Of a DNA stretch of 64,000 nucleotides, positions 57,190 through 64,000 are shown one piece after another (position 1 is the first letter of the stretch; each line of letters begins with the position of its first letter). The stretch spans positions 62,001-126,000 of the forward strand of contig JAZKJV010010626.1 of the NCBI GenBank assembly GCA_037367405.1, in the 5' to 3' direction. Made by a program: the position numbers and the translations under genes. The DNA is from Ottelia alismoides (lineage: Eukaryota; Streptophyta; Magnoliopsida; Alismatales; Hydrocharitaceae). A model generated the notes under the pieces. That model was not told where the DNA came from. It was given only the letters and a program-made list of their open reading frames with translations, and made no database searches.

Positions 57190-58990
57190 AATTATTTGGT
57201 CTTGTGTTCGGCAAGAGCCTATATGGCAGTTTTATTTACCATAACAAAGTAGAGGACTGCTCTTTCATCTATTCGTTGCATTACGTTGGTGATATGTTGA
57301 TTGATGCTAAGAAAATAGTACCATTAATATTCAAAAGAAGCCTCTTAGTTCGGAGTTTCCATGAAGGACCTAGGTGCACCAAATAATATATAAGAAATGG
57401 AAATTGTCAGGGATGGTGCAGAAGAAAAACTATTTTTATCTCAAAGGAACTACATTGAGAAGGTCTAGGCGAGATTTAGGATGTCCACAACAAAGCCCAT
57501 GAGTAACCATCTACCTTAAAACACGAAACTAGAGCCTGAAGATCTACTAATGGAGCAACAAACACAGTGAAGTTCATGAGTGAGGTTACCCACAACGTCA
57601 GTTGGTTGTCAGCGAGGTCGTTAAGGATCAAGAATAGTAGCGCCCCTCCCTTGGATTTCAGATGTTTCTGACAAGACTAGAAAAAAAGCCTCTGTGACAT
57701 TTTGTTCTCAGACAAGAAGAGTAACCAGATATTATGAGGTTCCAATCACCCTAATCGTCCAACATTAGATATTTGAAAGTGGATTTAAACATAGTAGTTC
57801 TCTTCTTCTTTATCCGACCTTGCCCACCCGGTCTTCGAGGGACAAGCCTCATTTCTGGATTCCATCGTCTTGCCTCTAGGCAACGATTGATTGTGCATAT
57901 GGAGGTTGTGTTGAGTTCATGTTGTTGCAAATTTTATCTTTCAATATCTTTCTACACCGGTGAAGATGATAAGAGATAGAGTATAAGATGAGAGAAAATC
58001 GCTTGATGGGTTGACCATTTGCAAAGGAAGTCGGGTTGATGCACCAGTTAGAAGGTGCAAGATTTGGGATGTTGAGAAGGCACAAGAAGCGTTGGAAATG
58101 AGACTATTCGAAGGGACTTAGTTATTTGGATTTAAGCTCGAGAATGACACAAAATACATCTGGAATGGAGGCAAAAAAATACATGTAGCCGACCCTACTT
58201 AATTGCAGGAAAGGGATCTGTTGTTGTGATATCTTCTACACCTCAGTACAATGCAAAAGAGTACATATTGCATATTCCCTATGCTAGTGTAGTTGATAGC
58301 CTTATGTAAGCCATGGTTTATATACGACCATATATTTCTAATACTATGAACATTATTAGCATATTTGTGGGGAATCTTGGAAGTAGCATTGATAGGGAGT
58401 CATGTAGATTTTTTGATATATGAGAGAATATCTAATATTGGCCTCATTTATGGATGTGATTTTTAATGTTTCGTTGCTAGATATTCATATCCAACCTACA
58501 CCTACAGATGCGGATGGGAGAATATCAATGACATGTTATGTCTTTACTTTGGGGAGTTATGTCATTAGTTGGAAGCCTACTTTACAATCTTCAGTTACTT
58601 CATCTACCACATAAGAAGAGTATATGACATTGATAGAAACTATAAATGAAGGCATTTGATTGAAAGGCTTGATTGTAGATGTCGGTCTACAACATGATTA
58701 AGCTATCTGTGAGAGTCTTAGAGCAATGTGCTAAGCCAATGATTATATTCATCATGAGAGGATCAAGAACATTTATGACGGGTGTCGCTTCATCTGATTT
58801 GAAAAGAGGATCAAGGTAAATAATGTTGGTACGGTAGATAAATCAAGCTGATATGTTCACTAAGGCAAACTTGTGGGAGCAAGTTCAAACATCGGGTGGA
58901 CTTGCTCAATGTTGACTATTGATGGTAGCTCCGTGGAGGAGAAAGTGGTGATGGAGTCTAATATTTTATGTTCTAATGATTCAGTTTAAG
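57190..58990 (+). pseudogene. Old copia relic (reverse transcriptase and RNase H pieces)
   Basis: 57200-57300: SLYGSFIYHNKVEDCSFIYS then LHYVGDMLIDAKK, a YVDDML box with the first Asp changed to Gly. 57400-57520: EEKLFLSQRNYIEKV and MSTTKPMSNHL. After an unrelated 58-kb-region insert (57560-58400) RNase H text resumes: CYVFTLGSYVISWKPTLQSS, SSTT.EEYMTLIETINEGI, GLIVDVGLQHD, HHERIKNI. The wording is that of the Tnt1-like copia branch, not of A/D/J. The polypurine tract AAGGTGGA (58989) precedes an LTR start TTGTTGATATGC. Heavily decayed. 57780-58250 holds a possible LINE 3' tail (58180-58200). Confidence 0.6.
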
Positions 58991-59082
58991 GTGGATATTG
59001 TTGATATGCTTTAAATACTCATTGGTTAGGGATTCGCCCAGATCCTGATTGTTGAGTAGGGAGTACATTATTATAGAAATAC

Positions 59083-59183
59083 GCTCTGATACCATGTAGA
59101 AAACGATAGTGTGGAAGCATAATATCAGAGATAAATAGATAAGAAAGATAAAATCCTCGAGAATCGAACCCGCTCTGATACTA
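59083..59183 (-). repeat. Truncated duplicate of LTR/primer junction
   Basis: GCTCTGATACCATGTAGAAA at 59083 repeats as GCTCTGATACTATGTAGAAA at 59172. So a primer-binding site plus about 70 bp of LTR end lies immediately left of the longer LTR. Confidence 0.7.
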
Positions 59184-59491
59184 TGTAGAAAACAATAATA
59201 TGGAATCGCAATCAGAGATTAAAAATAAAGAACATGGAAAGAACGCGGGGATTTAACGTGGAACTCTACTCCGTGAGGAGTGGAATGAAACCATGGGAGA
59301 ACACCACTAAGGATTGATTCTTCTATTCACTTTTCTCTCATCTGTTACAGGCAGTGTAGGGCTTCTTATATAGCCCCACCAGTAAGATCGAGTTCCAATC
59401 AATGTAGATGTGGGACTAAATCTGTAGAAGTCGTAATTGGACTCTGGAGAGATCCAATTACCCATCTCTACGTATGGTGCATACTCCAACA
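59184..59491 (-). repeat. LTR of the element B family (308 bp)
   Basis: Minus strand TGTTGGAGTATGCACC ... TTATTGTTTTCTACA. It shares with B the LTR start, GGGCTATATAAG(G/A)AG(C/A)CC, CCATGGTTTCATTCC/CCGTGGTTTCATCCC and CTCACGGAGTAG(G/A)GTTCC. The primer site TAGTATCAGAGCGG lies next to it on the left. The internal region is gone. Confidence 0.75.
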
Positions 59492-60707
59492 ATTATCCAT
59501 TTGATCCTGATTATTTCTCTGTACTATAAGTCTTCAACCATATTGGGAGATCTACCGCCACTGCCTATGACTGTTCATTTATAGGTGAATCCTGTAAATT
59601 TTGTCTTGTGGTTATTTCCGTGCTTGCTTATTTAATGTTCTTTATCTACATCCTACTTCCACTACGTTTGGCACATATATACCTTTGTTTATAAGATTGG
59701 AAATTTTACCCAACTCTGTATGCATGCTGGACTAGATGTGCTTTTGACTGGAAATAAATATACCTCTCATATTTGATATGAAAGTTTTAATTTTTTGCAC
59801 ATGTGAGTCCAGGTTTCTCTTGCGCAAGCACGTGTAAGGAAATGGTCCGTGCCCAAGTCTGATGACTCAAAGACTGAAGTTGTGTGATACCTGGTACAGA
59901 CTCTGCATAGACTGTCATAAATGCCAATGACAGAGGGAACATATATGGCTAAAGGTATTTCTCTTACCTGCAATAAGAAGATTATATTGTCGGATCCCCT
60001 GATATACGGGAATCTCAGCATGCCCAGTCCGCGGTATCTGGGGATCATAGCAGGGGATCTCCTCGCTTCTTTTATCCTTTAAATAGTCGAGACAGGGAAC
60101 CCTGTACCATGTCTAAAATTCATTCTGGAAAAAAAGTCCATGAACATCCTGAATGATGTAAAGCATTGTATATGTATGAAAACTTCTGCTTGAGACTGTA
60201 GGCAAACTATTCTCCCTCGAACTAGGCAGTCAAGGATTGGGCTTTGAGTGCGTGTTCGGTGTATGGGTGGTTGAAATGAATTTAGCTTGGTTGAGAGAGA
60301 ATTATGATCTGAGTCATCTGTTGCCGAGTAGAAGTTCTGTTCTGTTCTCTCATTGATGTCATCAGAGTGCTAAAAATGAATCGACCCCTAGTTGTTCACC
60401 TCTTTCCGCTTCTCTGTCCTTCGAGGGACAGTTTGGCAACCTTACTTATAAAGGAGGTACTCCAGAAAGAAGGGAATACTGCGATGGGGGCGAAAACAGA
60501 GGGTGAAGTGTCTGTCGTCCAAATGATAATGATTTAAACCTCGCAATTATCCATTCTCTAAAAGAGTGCTTCTGAAATTACCCGTTACCATTTGGGTCCT
60601 AGGGGAAGCATGGTGAAGAAATCTACTTGACATTACAATTGAGTATGAAAACGCTTTAAGGGAAAGTTTATGATAGTTTTCAACAATTTCATGGATCTGA
60701 ACACAAT
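59492..60707. other. Unassigned
   Basis: 1.2 kb without a recognised gene. Frames are short and motif-free on both strands. It could be genuine non-repetitive host DNA. Confidence 0.35.
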
Positions 60708-61226
60708 TCTCTCTATAGATATAAAATAACGCATCATTATCCCATATTGTTTTTATATGTATGCATTTATATGTATATATTTATATGTACGCACGTATTT
60801 CTTTAAAAAGTATTTTTAAATTCCAAATTTTATGATTGAATCCCCTAAAATAAATACGAGACAGTTTACATGATAAATATGTAAATAATGAACAATACTA
60901 GGAGCTTATTTATTTTATTTTTGTAATTGGTAGTCAACAAAATAAATGCCAATTTGTTTTTGTGCAACAAAAAATAAAAAATATATACTTGGACTTTTAT
61001 AATAGAATTTCGTTATAATGGAACATTATATTCACTATCAATTGAATATTTTGAAGAGCCTCAAAAGTTATGAAATTTAAATGCTTTAATTCCAGAATAA
61101 AACTTATAAATGATATTATCCTATTTTAAGTTTTTGATGTGTTACTTTTATAATAGATGTGCTATTAACAAATATTTTTTATAAAAAAAAATTCACCTTG
61201 CTGCGTAGCATGAGCTTATTTGCTAG

Positions 61227-61756
61227 TATAAATGACAATGACTAGAATCTAGCCCAGCATTTTTCTCTTTTGTTATAGTATGATCCGTGGCATATATGAA
61301 TATTGATGGCATTCAATCGTGTGCATTCTCTTTGTTTTTTGTATTCCATATTGCTTCATCAACATGTCGATCAATTTTGAGTGATGATTAAGCGACATGC
61401 TTAACAAATTTACCAAAATTGCAGATGCATGCTAATATGTTTTTAAGTTAAGCATACCACATTAAATTCTACGTGTGCTTTGATACATGAGGAATTCTCT
61501 CGATAGGTTCAATCTTATTCTATATATCATCGAATTGGACCTCGCAAATAACGTATTCCTATTGTGAATGAATAAAGGTGTTGAAGAACGAACAAACACA
61601 CATTCAATCCACAGATAAACCATGGAGAAGACAACAATTTTACATGGAAAGTCCCACCGATGTAGCGCAGAAAAAATCACAGACCACGCAAGATCTCATA
61701 TGTACCTAGGAAACCGGTGTGCAGGATACCTCCAGGGGTGGATAACACGATTTTGT
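61227..61756. other. Unassigned
   Basis: No gene or repeat recognised. A 72-codon minus-strand frame (61462-61680) has no motif. Confidence 0.35.
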
Positions 61757-62053
61757 GTTTGTGTGTTTGGTTGGTGGGTTAAGGGTTGGGAGGATTTGTG
61801 CGATGTGATTGTATTGAAATTTGAAAAAGTTGATAGTTATTATAATATGGTTGTATTGAAATTTGAAAAAGTGGGTGGTTGTTGTGATGTGATTGTATTG
61901 AAGTTTGGAATAGTGAGTAGAAGTTGGGTATTTTATGATTTTTAGATGATATGATGGTATAATATATAATTTTTTTGATGGGATGAGAGTAGGCCCCACT
62001 AGTGGGTTGGGAATATGGGTTTTGAAGGGTAACCCCCAACCAAACACCCCCTA
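61757..62053. mobile_element. MITE with internal 42-bp repeats
   Basis: Ends GTGTGTTTGGTTGGTGGGTTA and, inverted, GGGGGTGTTTGGTTGGGGGT, the kind of termini seen in PIF/Harbinger-type MITEs. Inside, a 42-bp unit (GATGTGATTGTATTGAAATT ...) is present about 2.7 times at 61804-61920. The flanking 3-bp duplication could not be settled. A second, inverted copy starts near 62535 and continues past the window end. Confidence 0.5.
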
Positions 62054-62534
62054 GGAGAGGACACCCCCTAGGAGAGAGTGCTCTACCAGAAATAGAGTCT
62101 CATAAAACATATATTTTACCTTAAAATGTACATATTTAAGATACACAATAAATGGATCCTAATCGGATTCTAAAAATTCATTTAATCAGATCGACCAAAG
62201 ATCCATTTACCGAAAATATCAGATCATAAAGGAGTTAATTCTTAAAAACATATCTTAATTTACAAAAGGAATGCTACACCAATCTCTCCATCCATTTACC
62301 GAGAATAAATGTTTAAATACTACAAACATGTATAGCAAGTCTAGAACTAAAGTGTTGAGCAAGTAAATTGTTTCGCGATAAGGGAAGTCTGCATATATAT
62401 GGAAGCCACACATACACAACTCAACGGGCCCATTTATACTCTTTCATAGCAAGAATCATATCGCTCGTGCTTTTCGTTTTGTAGATAAGATATAACTAGT
62501 ACTAAGTGCATTCCTTGCATGCCGACATTAAGGT
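62054..62534. other. Unassigned
   Basis: Mixed sequence with CCCCCTAGGAGAG twice in a row (62047, 62067). No gene. Confidence 0.35.
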
Positions 62535-64000
62535 GCCGTTCCGGTAGGGGGATAAACAACCCCCCCCCCCATCCCACTCTTTCTCTTTCCAAGCGGGTCC
62601 CACATTCTCCCTTTTTTAATATATTAAATAAATGGATTTTTATCACTTGTGTCCCTCCGAGATATCGCAATATCAGTTATACCCCTATCTTTTTGGTAAT
62701 ATCAGTTGTGCCCCTCACTTCTTTCTCCGTCATCAGTTGTGCCCTTCCGTCAGATTGACCGTCAAAAATTAAAATAACCATAGTTTACTCAAACCATGGT
62801 GTGGTTAAGAGGGGTATTATGGTCAGGATAAAATCAAATGAGGAGGAGGGTTGGGGAGGAGGCACGAGGTTGCGGAGGAGGTGCGGGCTGGCGGCAGGGG
62901 CCGGAGGAGGCTGATGGGCTCCTGGAGGGGCCGCGGGAGGCACGAAGAGGGAGTAGGGACCGAGGCCAGAGGCGCGCGGGCGGCTGAGGGCCGCGCGCGG
63001 CTATGGGGAGCAGACATGGCAGCGGGTGGGAGAGCGGGAGGACGCCCAGGCCCTGGCCAGGGGGCACAACGGCTGAGTGCGAGGTAGATGGGACCACGGG
63101 GCTTCTGGCGAGGGGCAGTGACCACATGCGGAGGCCGGTGCTGAGGGGCGAGGACGGGCGGAGGTCGCGAAAGCGAGCACCGCGTGGTTGGGAGGCACGG
63201 GGCTTGAGCAGATGCAGTCCAGGAAGGGGGCAGCGCGTGCGGCGGAGGGGGAGGGGGAGGGGGCGGTGCGAGGCAGAGGGAGGGGGAGGGGGAGGGTGAG
63301 CAGGGGGCGGTGCGTGCGGGGGGAGGGGGCGGTGCGGGGCATGGGGGAGAGGGAGCAGGGGGCGGTGCGTGCGGGGGAGGGGGAGGGGGCGGTGCGGGGC
63401 AGGGGGGAGGGGGAGCAGGGGCGGTGCGTGCGAGGGAGGGGGCAGTGTGGGGCGACCTGGGCGCGGAGGACCGGGCCTCCGGGTGGGTGGCGACCTGGGC
63501 GCGGTCGGGAAGAAGCACGGCCTACGACTACGCGTTAGGAGCGGCTGGGGTGGAGGAAGAGGGCATACCGGGGGTGGGGGAGGAGTTCCGGACGGAGAGG
63601 GAGGAGGAGGAGGTTGGAGGAGGAGGAAGAGGATGGTGGAAGAGGAGGAAGAAGAAGAGGATGAGGAAGAGGGTGTCAAAATTACCATTAAATCCTTTTT
63701 TTTAAATTAATTCCGCTTATGTCCTCAAAGTTAACGTCCGTTTGCATTATGGATGGACGTCAACTAACCCAAGGGACACAATTGATAAAACGACAAGAAG
63801 TGAGGGGCACAACTGATATTACCAAAAAAATAGGGGCATAACTGATATTGCGATATCTCAGAGGGGCACAAGTGATAAAAACCCTAAATAAATTAATTTT
63901 ATTCCATCTATTCCAATAAAAAATATATTATACCATCATATCATCTAAAAATTATAAACTACTCCACTTTTACTCACTTTTTCAAACTCCAATACAATAA
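62535..64000 (-). mobile_element. Second MITE copy, split by a Mutator-like element, runs off the window
   Basis: 63894-64000 is the inverted counterpart of 61885-61985 (TATTATACCATCATATCATC; ACTCACTTTTTCAAACTCCA). The portion left of the Mutator-like insertion (62535-62633: CCCCCATCCCACTC, AAGCGGGTCCCACATTCTCC) would be its end. A 12-bp C run at 62561 lies where the GGTTGGGGG terminus is expected. Confidence 0.5.
62634..63884. mobile_element. Mutator-like element (1251 bp) with G-rich interior
   Basis: Perfect 9-bp target duplication TAAATAAAT (62625-62633, 63885-63893). Inverted repeats of about 130 bp: GGATTTTTATCACTTGTGTC at the left, and GGGTTTTTATCACTTGTGCC from the right end, continuing through GAGATATCGCAATATCAGTTAT and GGTAATATCAGTTGTGCC with a few changes. 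The interior (62840-63690) is extremely G-rich on the plus strand with GGGGGAGGGGGCGGTGCG(T/G)G units. Frames of up to 284 codons there (Pro/Ala/Ser-rich on minus, Gly/Arg-rich on plus) are composition artefacts or a degenerate captured fragment. No transposase. Confidence 0.9.

Noticed and set aside
62823..63710. Frames up to 284 codons on both strands in the Mutator-like element
   Set aside because: Proline/serine-only or glycine/arginine-only text from a GGGGGAG minisatellite, open in five frames; no start context or domain.

Overview
The window reads as flowering-plant nuclear DNA. It has Ty1/copia elements with initiator-tRNA-Met primer sites, an Athila/Tat-like Ty3/gypsy element with a tRNA-Asp primer site, a hAT transposon with plant-type introns, Mutator-like elements and a plant mobile domain (PMD) gene relic. 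I cannot name the species, or decide monocot versus dicot, from sequence alone. I see no certain functional host gene. Almost everything is transposable element, and the only intact multi-exon gene is a hAT transposase.

1-36,000 is one deeply nested cluster. A copia element H (minus strand) is split into three pieces (1195-3920, 19589-19728, 32098-33278) by two insertions. The first is L, a complete 12.4 kb gypsy-type element (19729-32092) with two 3228-bp LTRs and a 5-bp target duplication. The second is D, a copia element (3921-4559 and 16181-19588). D is interrupted inside its reverse transcriptase by copia A (4565-16175, plus strand). A is interrupted by non-autonomous element B (8831-15417). 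B's 3' LTR is interrupted by copia C (11329-15232, minus strand). C's reverse transcriptase is interrupted by a 226-bp hAT-like MITE (12264-12489). The L, A, B, C and MITE insertions each have matching target-site duplications, so their order can be read directly: H, then D, A, B, C, MITE, with L entering H independently.

36,000-43,300 holds a partial hAT-like non-autonomous element and its opposite-strand full-length relative, an old copia relic carrying a gypsy integrase zinc-finger fragment, a 506-bp Mutator-like MITE with a 9-bp target duplication, and a lone exon that looks like the C-terminus of a MATE transporter.

43,362-49,205 is a copia relic (I) split by a complete 3732-bp hAT transposon (45228-48959). 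The hAT has an 8-bp target duplication and an intact three-exon, 757-residue transposase. 49,200-56,800 holds a decayed PMD gene with a 90-bp in-frame tandem duplication, a relic related to L's internal region, and the 3' half of a copia element (J) with its LTR.

56,800-64,000 holds further copia debris, an LTR related to B with a doubled LTR/primer-site junction, a MITE with a 42-bp repeat, and a 1251-bp Mutator-like element (9-bp target duplication, ~130-bp inverted repeats) with a very G-rich interior. Its payload frames look like low-complexity DNA rather than a gene.
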